NCBI GenBank assembly: GCA_041583495.1
Contig: JBFHFS010000030.1
Coordinates: 1 to 64,000 of the forward strand
Length of the DNA stretch: 64,000 nucleotides
Origin: JBFHFS01 sp041583495
GTDB lineage: Bacteria; Bacteroidota; Bacteroidia; Bacteroidales; Marinilabiliaceae
Direction: 5' to 3'
Every line of letters begins with the position of its first letter. Position 1 is the first letter of the stretch. The notes under the pieces were generated by a model, which saw only the letters and a program-made list of their open reading frames with translations, made no database searches and was not told the DNA's origin. The translations under genes were made by a program, and so were the position numbers. This document shows positions 55,248-63,025 of the stretch, one piece after another.

Positions 55248-55631
55248 TTAATCCTTTTTTGGGGGACGAAAAAAATTGGAATAAACCGAGATGGCAAGTG
55301 CAGCGAGGTATCCGGTTAATGTCAGGGTGTCGGCGAGCTTTACGGAGATAATCAGGCCACTTAACCGCTCAACCAGATATTGGATGTAGGAGGCAGGCAG
55401 ACCGCTTTCTCCCAGGTGATGCAGGACATTGAAATGCCAGTCGGTGAGAGGGCAATACCCCAATCCGTAAAAAAGGCCTAACAATAACCAGGATCCTCCG
55501 GTGAAGAGCAGTGTTACAAGATTCCAGCGTCGGGTGGTTTCCCAGATCCAGCCCATAAGGTTAAACAGGATGAGGGCTGTGTGCCCAACTACAAACAGGT
55601 AGTCGATTAATTGCCAGGGGAGGTGGCTCAT
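55248..55631 (-). CDS. DUF2784 membrane protein
   Basis: 127 residues with about four hydrophobic segments (YLFVVGHTALILFNLMGW, LVTLLFTGGSWLLLGLFYG, SGLIISVKLADTLTLTGYLAALAI). The DUF2784 hallmark is the GYCPLTDWHFNVL motif between the second and third segments. No function is known. The frame lies antisense to no other gene. It converges on the mannose-6-phosphate isomerase gene with a 123-base gap that shows no further gene. Confidence 0.85.
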   Translation of the reverse strand: MSHLPWQLIDYLFVVGHTALILFNLMGWIWETTRRWNLVTLLFTGGSWLLLGLFYGLGYCPLTDWHFNVLHHLGESGLPASYIQYLVERLSGLIISVKLADTLTLTGYLAALAISVYSNFFRPPKKD

Positions 55632-55731
55632 AACAATACATTGTTGTTTCGAAATTATACCTAAGGCATCAGCCTTATCAGCAAATTTAAAGGAGCCATT
55701 TTTGGGCCAACCAAAACCCCATTGGGTGGGA

Positions 55732-56853
55732 TTATCTTACTTGCCTGATTTGTTTAAAGCTGATGCTCAGTGCTTTTTCGAAATATCGGAGTTGTTTTAT
55801 CTCTTTAGGGGTGACCAGGCACAGGGAGATTCCGGTTTTTCCGGCCCGGGCGGTACGTCCGCTACGATGGGTATAGTACTCTTCCTGGTCGGGGAGTTGA
55901 TAATGTGCCACAAAGGCAAGGTCCTGAACATCAATTCCTCTGGCCGCAATGTCGGTGGCCACCAGTACCTGGAGGCTTCCATTTTTAAAGGCCCTCATGA
56001 CTTTATCCCGTTCTTTTTGGAGCAAGTCGCCATGAATGGCATCGGTGGCCACATTTTTGGCGATGAGTTGCTTGGCCAGTGTTTGGGCGGCAGCTTTGGT
56101 CCTGCAAAAAACCATTCCCCGGTTTTTGTGCTGCGATCGCAACATCTGGAGCAGGGCGAAGAGTTTATCCTTTTCGTCGCAAATAAGGAATTGATGTTCA
56201 ATATTCTTGTTCATCACATTGCGTCGGCTCACCTCTATGCGAATAGCCTTAGGCGACAGATGTGCATTAATAATTTGCTTTATACCTTCCGGAATGGTTG
56301 CCGAAAAGAGCCACTTGTTTTCGGCCGATGAGACAAAACTCAGGATCTTGTCCAGCTCCTTTTTAAAGCCCATACTTAACATCTCGTCGGCTTCATCCAG
56401 AATAATGGTTTTCACCTGGCTAAGGTCTACCGCTTTTCGGGCCACTAAATCGATGAGTCGGCCGGGAGTGGCCACCACGATATGGGTGGGTCTTCTCAGA
56501 GCACTTATTTGCTTTTCGATTTGACTGCCTCCATAAACGGCTTCGGAAAATATTTTAGCAGAGTATTTGGTGTACCTAAACAATTGTTTGGCTACCTGTT
56601 GCCCCAATTCGCGGGTTGGGCAAAGAATCAATCCCTGAACCACTTTTTTGTTGGGGTCGATGCGTTGCAACAAAGGTAATCCGTAAGCGGCTGTTTTTCC
56701 GGTGCCGGTTTGGGCCTGGGCTATCAGATCGGTTCTGGAATTCAAGAGCAGGGGGATTACTTTATTTTGTATCTCAGTAGGGGTCGTGATTTTTAACTCT
56801 TTTAACCCTTTGACAAATTCCTTGCTTATTCCTAATTCTTCAAAATTATTCAA
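55732..56853 (-). CDS. DEAD-box RNA helicase
   Basis: 373 residues, a minimal DEAD-box core. Q motif TPTEIQ (24-29), Walker A AQTGTGKT (47-54), PTRELGQQ, TPGRL, DEADEML (153-159), SATIP, and HRSGRTARAG. It ends soon after the second RecA-like domain, without the basic C-terminal tail or RNA-binding extension of RhlE, DeaD or DbpA relatives. It probably helps in ribosome assembly or mRNA turnover. Confidence 0.93.
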   Translation of the reverse strand: MNNFEELGISKEFVKGLKELKITTPTEIQNKVIPLLLNSRTDLIAQAQTGTGKTAAYGLPLLQRIDPNKKVVQGLILCPTRELGQQVAKQLFRYTKYSAKIFSEAVYGGSQIEKQISALRRPTHIVVATPGRLIDLVARKAVDLSQVKTIILDEADEMLSMGFKKELDKILSFVSSAENKWLFSATIPEGIKQIINAHLSPKAIRIEVSRRNVMNKNIEHQFLICDEKDKLFALLQMLRSQHKNRGMVFCRTKAAAQTLAKQLIAKNVATDAIHGDLLQKERDKVMRAFKNGSLQVLVATDIAARGIDVQDLAFVAHYQLPDQEEYYTHRSGRTARAGKTGISLCLVTPKEIKQLRYFEKALSISFKQIRQVR

Positions 56854-56878
56854 TACAGTCGATTATTTAGTTCGTTGG

Positions 56879-56886
56879 CAAAAGTA
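56879..56886 (-). promoter_or_regulatory. -7 box of the DEAD-box gene
   Basis: TACTTTTG on the minus strand matches TAnnTTTG and lies 25 bases before the ATG. No -33 TTG at the expected distance. Confidence 0.4.
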
Positions 56887-57223
56887 CATCTTAAAGCCGG
56901 ATTTTCCATCGTGCCGGGAAGGTTCTGTGGCGTAATGCTCTGAATTATTGATGTTTTTTGACTCTCTTCTTCGGCTGATACCTCATTTATTCCCTGAACC
57001 CGCAAGGGAATGCCCCTTTTGTGTTTGGCTCCTTTCTTTGCTAAGTTAATGGAATACGTTGTTGCTGGTTTGATGGTTGGTATGGGCCTAGAATCCCCAC
57101 GGATGAATGGTGGCCAGGGCAGGTTGTGCGAATTATATCATAACGGAACAATTATTTGTTTTACATTGTAGTTTAATTTTATATTTTTGTGCACCCAATA
57201 ATTAATAGGGGTACTTAAGAAAA
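56887..57223. other. Intergenic region between the helicase and tRNA-Val
   Basis: About 340 bases with no supported gene or RNA fold. The right end carries the tRNA-Val promoter region. Confidence 0.4.
57155..57189 (+). promoter_or_regulatory. Possible tRNA-Val promoter
   Basis: TTTG (57155-57158) and TATTTTTG (57182-57189) are separated by 23 bases, a little longer than usual. The tRNA begins 34 bases after the -7 box. Confidence 0.4.
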
Positions 57224-57298
57224 GGGTTGTTAGCTCAGTTGGTTTAGAGCATTACCTTGACAGGGTAGGGGTCACTGGTTCGAATCCAGTACAACCCA
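57224..57298 (+). tRNA. tRNA-Val (GAC anticodon)
   Basis: Acceptor stem GGGTTGT / ACAACCC with discriminator A; D-arm GCTC...GAGC; anticodon stem TTACC/GGTAG with loop TTGACAG, giving anticodon GAC; T-arm CTGGTTCGAATCCAG. CCA is not encoded. 75 bases. Confidence 0.95.
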
Positions 57299-57306
57299 CA
57301 GTGTTT

Positions 57307-57343
57307 AAAGGCAGTAAAACGTTGGTTTTACTGCCTTTTTTCG
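57307..57343 (+). terminator. Strong terminator after tRNA-Val
   Basis: Perfect 14-base arms AAAGGCAGTAAAAC (57307-57320) and GTTTTACTGCCTTT (57325-57338) with a GTTG loop and a T-run. Confidence 0.85.
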
Positions 57344-57453
57344 TGATGAAGAAATTGTTATGAGATGGGGTCGCTGTGGGGTGGGATCACGCACAATAAT
57401 TGGGTCTGAAGGCATACCTGGATACCCTGGTCTTTTTTTTGTTAACCAAAGAC

Positions 57454-57470
57454 CAATCCCAAGGGGATTG
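57454..57470. repeat. Short perfect hairpin
   Basis: CAATCCC-AAG-GGGATTG: 7-base arms with a 3-base loop, in an otherwise unassigned stretch (57344-57757). No T-run follows, so it is not an evident terminator. Nothing else in that stretch could be assigned. Confidence 0.4.
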
Positions 57471-57757
57471 CCCTATACGAAGTGCAGGGTATTGACCGTG
57501 CGATTAACACTACGGGTTTGCTCCTCCGCTGGGGCCCCTGCAGAGTAGCTTTTGTGCTCGCGGAAAGCTTCGGTGGCACGCGGACTACCTTTGGTTATTA
57601 ATATTTAACCACTTTGTGGTTTTTAGATAAAGTAAATCAATCCCGCTGAAGAATCTTCCAACCCAAAGATAGGGGGATTAAGAGGGCAGTGCTGGGAATT
57701 TCCGATGAATAGCTTATTCCTGTTCCGATTTACATGACAATAATAAACAACATATAG

Positions 57758-57934
57758 ACCCGGATTTAAGCACTGGACCTGGAATCTGGATATGATCCCC
57801 TTTTTTTCTAATACCCAGGCCCTGATGTGCGAATATTGTCGGTTGGCCATGAGGTTCAAGTCGTGGAACCTGCTTCCCTATCCCGGACCCAGCTTGCCAA
57901 CGACCAAGATGTCGGGGTCGTTGTATTTGCCGGG
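57758..57934 (-). pseudogene. Remnant of a GH27-type alpha-galactosidase
   Basis: On the minus strand one frame reads PGKYNDPDILVVGKLGPG, then a TAG, then NLMANRQYSHIRAWVLEKKG. This matches the conserved GH27 segment (GHWNDPDMLVVGK ... LTPNEQYTHISLW), including NDPDxLVVGK and NxQYxHIxxW in the right order and spacing. Flanking sequence on either side shows no further similarity that can be recognised, so only about 60 codons survive, with an internal stop. It appears to be the relic of a larger secreted galactosidase gene. Confidence 0.65.
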
Positions 57935-58164
57935 GCGCCTTCCTCCGCCTGCTTCCTGTTTCCTTCTGTTGGGGGACCATCTGACTAACAAAAAGAGAGC
58001 GCTTTGGCATGCCTGGGGAGCCTGCCTGGTGGAAAATAGTATAAAATATTAATAGTCCTTTAGTATCCTCCTAAATGAAAGTTGAGTTTTATTCATGCTT
58101 TCCCCATTCATTTTAATACCATGATGTTTAACACCTCAAAACTCAGGTTGAGAATAAAGGTGTA

Positions 58165-59691
58165 TCAACCATACCATTTACGTTGACGATTCTCTAGGTT
58201 TTCAAGGAGGTTTATGCACACATTCACATCATTCACTATCTGGAAATCGAACATCCCAACACAGATAAAGTCGGCTCCATTTTCAAAAGCCCACTTAAAT
58301 CCATCTTCTGGAGTAATAGCACCGGCGGCCAAAACTTTAAAACCCATGACCGGAACTTTCGCCCTCTCAACAAAAGCCTTAGTCTTATCAGGAAACAGGC
58401 AAAAACAATTGTCATGAAAGCGATTATGATCAAGATGTTTTGTTCCATCTACCTCAAACGGGACCCTATTCTCTCTGGGGTGGGCCGACCAATAATTGTC
58501 ATGATGCATCGTTTTCATGTAATAATCGGGAATAATTCCCTGCTCTTCGCAAATAATCAGTGAATCGATGGTGTGTGAAGCCAGTCCTGCCACAAACCCC
58601 TGCCGCCTGATGTAGTCCATTATTTTTTCTATTACATCAATCTTGTCATCGCGAACCAGCCAGTCACACCAATTCCCTTGTAGTTGAATCATGTCAACCC
58701 CGTAATCAATTGCCTTATTGATGTTTGAATAATAGTCTTTCTTTTTCATGTCTGGACCTACCTGTGTAATTACCTTGATTTTACTTCCGGTAATTCTTTT
58801 GTATTTTACCATTGTTTCATTTGTTGGAAAACCGATGTTTATTGTATTAATCCCTGCTTTTTCTGCCAGAATTAAAGTTTCAAATATTTTTTTCTCGGTG
58901 TTGTATGCACGAAACAAGGAAGGGACATACAGTAAATCCCGTGAATGGGCCCAGCCCCCAATTAGGTTTCCTCCTAATACTAACCTGCTTATTTGATGGC
59001 CTCCAATGGTTCCTTTGGGTAGTTCCCCCTTTAATTCGTTGAGGTCAGCTTTCCCTATGTTTATGGTTGCTCCAGATAAGGTGTCAATGCCAAAATCATT
59101 ATTTCGAAAAGCACCCCAGCCCATTACTCCCAGAGCTGGTAGTGTGGCCAGGTTTTTTAAAGCTTCCCTTCTTGAATTTGACGGTTCTTCTACCGCTGAG
59201 GTATTCTCGGAAGTTTTCCTTTTAAATAGATATGGGAATAGTGCATGAAGCCCATAGCCCTTTTCTGAAGAAACTACCAGAAGAATTAATACCAGGGCTT
59301 CAATTAAATTTCTGTTTACGATGAATAGATTTCCCTCCATCGAATCAAATATAGATCCTCCAAACGGTGGATATGCAAAGTAGTAGAGTAAAAGTAGAAT
59401 TGATCCCGAAATGGCCGAGACTCTTTTAAAATAACCAAGGAATAAGCTTAACCCAATCAAAATTAAGCCCAGAATATTTATCCAGTCAATAATGCCGATT
59501 AGCGGTGATGAGCCCAGCCATGAATAAAACCCGGAGAATGGGCCTGTTGAGTTCGCAAGGTAACTCGCTGCACTCCAATTATCCTGCATTGATTTTGATA
59601 CCCCTTCATATAAAAAATGCCAACCTATGGCAATACGCAAAGTTGTAAATACCAATTTCTTCCAGTTCATTACAAATCTTTCGTTCATCAC
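58165..59691 (-). CDS. DoxX membrane domain fused to an aldo/keto-reductase-like barrel
   Basis: 508 residues. Residues 8-155 hold four membrane segments of the DoxX type (RIAIGWHFLYEGVSKSM near the start). A linker follows, then SRREALKNLATLPALGVMGW (173-192), which looks like a Tat signal embedded inside the chain. The last 310 residues are an AKR-like TIM barrel (ISRLVLGGNLIGGW, AEKAGINTINIGFPTNETM, MIQLQGN, VMGFKVLAAGAITPEDGF). The AKR catalytic Asp and Tyr (usual DTAxxYG) are absent: that site reads INIGFPTNE. The gene is more AT-rich than its neighbours. The barrel probably lies outside the cytoplasm; function unknown. Confidence 0.75.
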   Translation of the reverse strand: MMNERFVMNWKKLVFTTLRIAIGWHFLYEGVSKSMQDNWSAASYLANSTGPFSGFYSWLGSSPLIGIIDWINILGLILIGLSLFLGYFKRVSAISGSILLLLYYFAYPPFGGSIFDSMEGNLFIVNRNLIEALVLILLVVSSEKGYGLHALFPYLFKRKTSENTSAVEEPSNSRREALKNLATLPALGVMGWGAFRNNDFGIDTLSGATINIGKADLNELKGELPKGTIGGHQISRLVLGGNLIGGWAHSRDLLYVPSLFRAYNTEKKIFETLILAEKAGINTINIGFPTNETMVKYKRITGSKIKVITQVGPDMKKKDYYSNINKAIDYGVDMIQLQGNWCDWLVRDDKIDVIEKIMDYIRRQGFVAGLASHTIDSLIICEEQGIIPDYYMKTMHHDNYWSAHPRENRVPFEVDGTKHLDHNRFHDNCFCLFPDKTKAFVERAKVPVMGFKVLAAGAITPEDGFKWAFENGADFICVGMFDFQIVNDVNVCINLLENLENRQRKWYG

Positions 59692-59946
59692 AGCAGTTTA
59701 ATTTAGGGTTCACTAGGGCTCCACTAAAGCATGTTAAATAGGTTGCGCTTTTGGGTTTTCTTAAGATGTTGTAAGTTGATGTTGTTAAGTGGCTTACTGT
59801 ATAAGTAAAGGTATAAAAATATAATTAGAGTTAAAGTCTACTGGTAAAAAGTAATCTATTTGATGGAAAAAAGAATTTAATTTTCATCACAAAGACAAAC
59901 AAGAGTGGCGGTTAATCTTTTGGGGTTTTAATTTAAGGCCCCGTTA

Positions 59947-60099
59947 ATGGCAATACAGGAAACCGGAGTGACACTAAAACAACTGCTATTCAGACGAAGA
60001 TATGATGAGGCTGTTCAGGATATCCGAATAAAACATCTCTGGGAAACACTCGATGAAGAAAATAAAGCCTACAAACAAGCAAAAGAGAAAGGAGTATAG
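59947..60099 (+). CDS. Small hypothetical protein, possible gene remnant
   Basis: A 50-residue open frame, MAIQETGVTLKQLLFRRRYD ... KAYKQAKEKGV, highly charged and helical in look, with coding-like codon use in a region otherwise full of stops. No Shine-Dalgarno is clear. I do not recognise it. It may be a small regulator or the end of a lost gene. Confidence 0.35.
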   Translation: MAIQETGVTLKQLLFRRRYDEAVQDIRIKHLWETLDEENKAYKQAKEKGV

Positions 60100-60585
60100 G
60101 AGACAATTCAGAGGAGTCTCAGATGTGAAATATTTTATCTATAGATTATGCAAAATTTACGCCTAGACCCAGATTTTGCTTCTGATCCAACAAATGGCAG
60201 AAAATGATCATATTTGGGTTTCGAACCCATATTTTTAGAGCAGGCGATGAATGAAAAAATCATTTTCATAACCGTTAGCACAAAGCCAAAAAAAGAGCCT
60301 TTCGGAGCAATATCCAGGAGAATAATGAGCCGGGTATCGTTAGATTAAATGCTTCCTCAGAGGTGGTTGAATTCTCATGGCGGATTTCTGTAGATTTCCA
60401 ACGTTGGGCGATGAGCGTTTTTTGCACCTTCCTCTATATGCCTTCTTTAATGGAGAAAAAAAATTTGTGAATTGATTTAAGCGTATGTTTGGTTAAACAG
60501 ATTTTTAATTTGTACTTTTAGGCTATTAAGAGTCAGGCTATTTTACCCATTTTTCGCGCTTTGCAAAAAATTAATCCAATAAATC
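60100..60585. other. Intergenic region before the SPOR lipoprotein
   Basis: About 490 bases without a supported gene. It contains the hairpin TGGGTT-TCG-AACCCA at 60215-60229 and, at its right end, the likely promoter of the SPOR gene. The stretch 59692-59946 on the other side of the small frame is also empty. Confidence 0.4.
60488..60520 (+). promoter_or_regulatory. Possible promoter of the SPOR gene
   Basis: TTTG (60488-60491), 21 bases, TACTTTTA (60513-60520), one mismatch from TAnnTTTG. The leader would be about 60 bases. Confidence 0.35.
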
Positions 60586-60996
60586 ATGAAAAGAATATTG
60601 CTTTTGGCGGGTCTTGTTTTTTTGATCTCACCTGCTTGTAAGGAAAAGAAAAGTACTCCCGTGAAGGAAGTGATTCCGGAAGTTGTGGTAAATACCCCTC
60701 AGGAAGCACCTGTTCAGAAACAGGAGCCCATTGCGCCACCGGCGGAAGCTAAGCCCGACAAATACTTTTTAGTAGCCGGCAGTTTTTTAAAACAGGAGAA
60801 TGCCGAAAAGTGCAAGTCGGATTGGACTCAGAAAGGGTATCAATCGCAGGTTGTTACTCGGTCTCCGGGCGTGAACAGTGACTTTTTCAGGGTCTCATAC
60901 ATGAGCTTCTCCGATCGGAAAGAAGCCATTAATGCCATGCAACAGGAGCGTGCAATGGAAGGGAAAGAGCAGGTTTGGGTGCTGGTTAAGAAATAA
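60586..60996 (+). CDS. SPOR-domain lipoprotein
   Basis: 136 residues. Lipobox LISPAC (Cys18) follows a short signal peptide, then a Pro/Glu-rich linker (20-57), then a SPOR domain (about 58-135: KYFLVAGSFLKQENAEKCKSDWTQKGY ... FFRVSYMSFSDRKEA, with the last strand VWVLVKK). SPOR domains bind denuded peptidoglycan at division sites, so this is a periplasmic, septum-associated lipoprotein. It converges on the HAD hydrolase gene with a 3-base gap. Confidence 0.9.
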   Translation: MKRILLLAGLVFLISPACKEKKSTPVKEVIPEVVVNTPQEAPVQKQEPIAPPAEAKPDKYFLVAGSFLKQENAEKCKSDWTQKGYQSQVVTRSPGVNSDFFRVSYMSFSDRKEAINAMQQERAMEGKEQVWVLVKK

Positions 60997-60999
60997 GTC

Positions 61000-61629
61000 T
61001 CAATCCCTGGTGTGAGAGGTGAACCAGTTCGCAAGGTTTAGTACAGGGGTTACATGTAGCGTTTTATAGCCAAGCGAGGAAGCTGCCTGGCAATTCTCTA
61101 ACAAGTCGTCGACATAAAGTGTTTGGGTGGCTTCAAGATGGTTTTGTTGAAGCACTCTTTGAAAAAGTTCCTTTTGGGGTTTTCTCAATCCCTCTTCGTT
61201 GGAGTAATATACTCTTTCGAACAGGTCACGCAAATTGACCACACCCGGGACGGCCCCTTCAAAGTATTGAACATGCAGCGCATTGGTGTTACTCAAAAGG
61301 AACAATCGGTATTTTTTCCCCAGCTCTTTTAGAAGGAAGACATGATCTTCCGGAAACCCTCCAATCAGGGAGTTCCAGGCAGAGGTCAGTTCCTGGTGAG
61401 TGGCGGAGGAGCGAATGTAACCTTTCAGAAAAACAAGAAATTGTGGCGTGGTAATAAAACCCGTTTCATATTGTAAAAAGGTCTCGTTGCTTATTAAGGT
61501 CTTAAACGGTACCTCCTGCCCATTGTCCGCGACTTTTTTGAACGCCGCCATGAGTTTTGGAAAATCCAGTGGAAGCAACACATTACCCAAATCAAATATG
61601 ATATTCCTAATGTTGGAGAGTTCGTTCAT
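61000..61629 (-). CDS. HAD-family hydrolase
   Basis: 209 residues from the ATG at 61629 (MNELSNIRNIIFDLGNVLLP). Motif I is IIFDLGNVLL, where the nucleophile Asp is kept but the second Asp of DxD is Asn, as in many YihX/epoxide-hydrolase-N-like members. Motif II is LLSNTNALH, motif III KPQKELFQRVL, motif IV YVDDLLENCQAA. Probably a sugar-phosphate or nucleotide phosphatase; substrate unknown. Its promoter region overlaps that of the downstream tRNA on the other strand. Confidence 0.88.
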   Translation of the reverse strand: MNELSNIRNIIFDLGNVLLPLDFPKLMAAFKKVADNGQEVPFKTLISNETFLQYETGFITTPQFLVFLKGYIRSSATHQELTSAWNSLIGGFPEDHVFLLKELGKKYRLFLLSNTNALHVQYFEGAVPGVVNLRDLFERVYYSNEEGLRKPQKELFQRVLQQNHLEATQTLYVDDLLENCQAASSLGYKTLHVTPVLNLANWFTSHTRD

Positions 61630-61643
61630 TTTAACAAAATTTG

Positions 61644-61674
61644 TTTGATTATCCGGTTCCCTTTTGTATTTTTG
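61644..61674 (+). promoter_or_regulatory. Promoter of the CAU tRNA
   Basis: TTTG (61644-61647), 19 bases, TATTTTTG (61667-61674): an exact consensus match, 39 bases before the tRNA. Confidence 0.6.
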
Positions 61675-61686
61675 CAACCCCGAAAG

Positions 61687-61694
61687 CAAAGATA
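61687..61694 (-). promoter_or_regulatory. -7 box of the HAD gene
   Basis: TATCTTTG on the minus strand, 57 bases before the HAD ATG. The -33 region is not clear. It lies at the start site of the opposite tRNA promoter. Confidence 0.45.
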
Positions 61695-61712
61695 GACAAT
61701 TAAATATTTTTT

Positions 61713-61786
61713 GGGCCCATAGCTCAGTTGGTTAGAGCACCTGACTCATAATCAGGGAGTCGTAGGTTCAAGCCCTACTGGGCCCA
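61713..61786 (+). tRNA. tRNA with CAU anticodon (Ile2 likelier than Met)
   Basis: Acceptor stem GGGCCCA / TGGGCCC, discriminator A; D-arm GCTC...GAGC; anticodon stem CCTGA/TCAGG with loop CTCATAA (CAT); T-arm GTAGGTTCAAGCCCTAC. The C4-G69 and C5-G68 pairs are recognition elements for lysidine synthetase TilS, which favours tRNA-Ile2 over elongator Met. 74 bases, no encoded CCA. Confidence 0.9.
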
Positions 61787-61790
61787 CAAC

Positions 61791-61822
61791 AAAGCACTTG
61801 CAGAAATGTAAGTGCTTTTTTT
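61791..61822 (+). terminator. Terminator after the CAU tRNA
   Basis: AAAGCACTT (61791-61799) pairs with AAGTGCTTT (61810-61818), followed by a T-run. Confidence 0.75.
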
Positions 61823-62104
61823 ATGGGGTTTGGGATCAGGTGTCTTGTAGAAGTAGGATTGCCCCTGATCAGGCGTAGATTCTGCCTAATCTATCAAAGG
61901 AAAGATTTCTCCAGGGGAAGTGCCGCAGCTGCCGCAGCTCAATGTGCCATACTATATGCCTCCGTTGCAACCATACTGTCGCCGCCGACCTTTAGTAAAA
62001 GCACGGATTCATTTATTTGAGTCGGAGCTTTTTTTTGTATCTGGTTGACCTTTTTTTCACCTTTTCACCTTTTCACTTTTTCACCTTTTTACTCTTTTTT
62101 TATT

Positions 62105-62121
62105 GGTCCCATTCAGGGACC
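62105..62121. repeat. GTCCC/GGGAC hairpin, copy 1
   Basis: GGTCCC-ATTCA-GGGACC. Together with the preceding ATT it matches copy 2 at 18 of 19 bases (ATTGGTCCCaTTCAGGGAC). Confidence 0.55.
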
Positions 62122-62192
62122 TGGAAAGGAGCCCTTTAATACCCCCCGGCTGCTTTTATGCTTCGCATTTCGCGCCGGGGGCTATTCACATT

Positions 62193-62208
62193 GGTCCCCT
62201 TCAGGGAC
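62193..62208. repeat. GTCCC/GGGAC hairpin, copy 2
   Basis: GGTCCC-CTTCA-GGGAC, preceded by ATT as in copy 1. Confidence 0.55.
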
Positions 62209-62469
62209 TGTGGATGCCCCTTTTTTCTTGCTTTCCCTTCGCCAAGCCCCCGACTAAAGCGGCTACCGGGTTTGGGCTTAATATAATTTTTAATTCTTAA
62301 TCACGTCCAATCTTTTCATCCTCACATCATCGTTTCACCATATCATCAAACCCTCTCTTATTTCCCACTACCACCTATGAGTTTCCCTAATCCCTTATCT
62401 CTTTTCCACCCTTTTCACGTTTCACTCTTTACTTTAACCTTGATTTCCTTTAACCTTTCCCTCTATTTT

Positions 62470-62483
62470 GTCCCTACCGGGAC
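62470..62483. repeat. GTCCC/GGGAC hairpin, copy 3
   Basis: GTCCC-TACC-GGGAC, the same stem with a different loop, inside the pyrimidine tract. Confidence 0.45.
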
Positions 62484-62860
62484 TTTTATTCCTTATCACT
62501 TATCGCTCTTCTCTCTTCTCTCTTCTCTCTTTTCCCACTTTTACCTTTATGGCCTTTTACCTTTAACCTTGATTCCTTTAACCTTGTCTCTCTTTAACCT
62601 TGCTTCCCTTTTCTCTTCTTACTCTTTTTCACCCCTTTTTTATTGGCAATCAATATTTTTTAGATTTGTATAATCCTGTTTCTGTCTGTTGTTTCCCTAA
62701 TTGCATACTTTTGCCCATTAGCCAACCAATCCTCTGTTCGGAAATTACAGCATCCACTAAACCTCCAACCGATACCAATCCATAAATTATGTGCGCTGTT
62801 CATTCCCCTTTCAGGTTTCACGGGAGAGCCTTGGGATGGTTGGGGCCGAGTATCGAAAGA

Positions 62861-62957
62861 AAAGTGGGGGCTTATTTATCCATATATTTATTCTTTATTA
62901 AATTTTGAGCTACATTTACCTTTGTGTTAAAGTGGGGGCACTCTGTAATTTTGAGCT
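62861..62957 (+). repeat. Two interleaved pairs of 11-base direct repeats
   Basis: AAAGTGGGGGC occurs at 62861-62871 and 62929-62939; AATTTTGAGCT occurs at 62901-62911 and 62947-62957. The order is the same in both copies, with unequal spacing. This recalls the multiple end repeats of some insertion sequences, but no transposase is near. Confidence 0.5.
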
Positions 62958-63025
62958 GTGTTATCGATAAATGAAGTTAAGTAAAATTCATCCTAAGGAA
63001 AAAGCGTAATCTTAAAATAGGCATC

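Larger units (their letters stand above)
62041..62645. repeat. Long pyrimidine-rich tract with short repeats
   Basis: Most of about 600 bases is C/T on the plus strand. It has units such as CACCTTTT (four or five copies near 62054-62090), CTCTTCT copies near 62511-62532, and CTTTAACCTTGATT-like units near 62433-62600. A more normal GC-rich patch (62100-62260) with two hairpins interrupts it. Open frames here are only artefacts of composition. Region 61823-63025 holds no supported gene. Confidence 0.6.

Noticed and set aside
57344..57757. Possible small RNA or further gene fragments after tRNA-Val
   Set aside because: Short hairpins are present, but there is no promoter plus terminator pair and no fold matching SRP RNA, 6S RNA, tmRNA or RNase P RNA.
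60215..60229. T-arm-like sequence TGGGTTTCGAACCCA, possible tRNA fragment or integration site
   Set aside because: The loop is too short for a T-arm (3-5 bases, not 7), and no other tRNA arm or match to the nearby tRNA 3' ends is present.
62377..62673. Open frame of 98 codons in the pyrimidine tract
   Set aside because: Its protein is almost only Leu, Ser, Phe and Pro, which is what the base composition dictates. There is no Shine-Dalgarno and no family resemblance.
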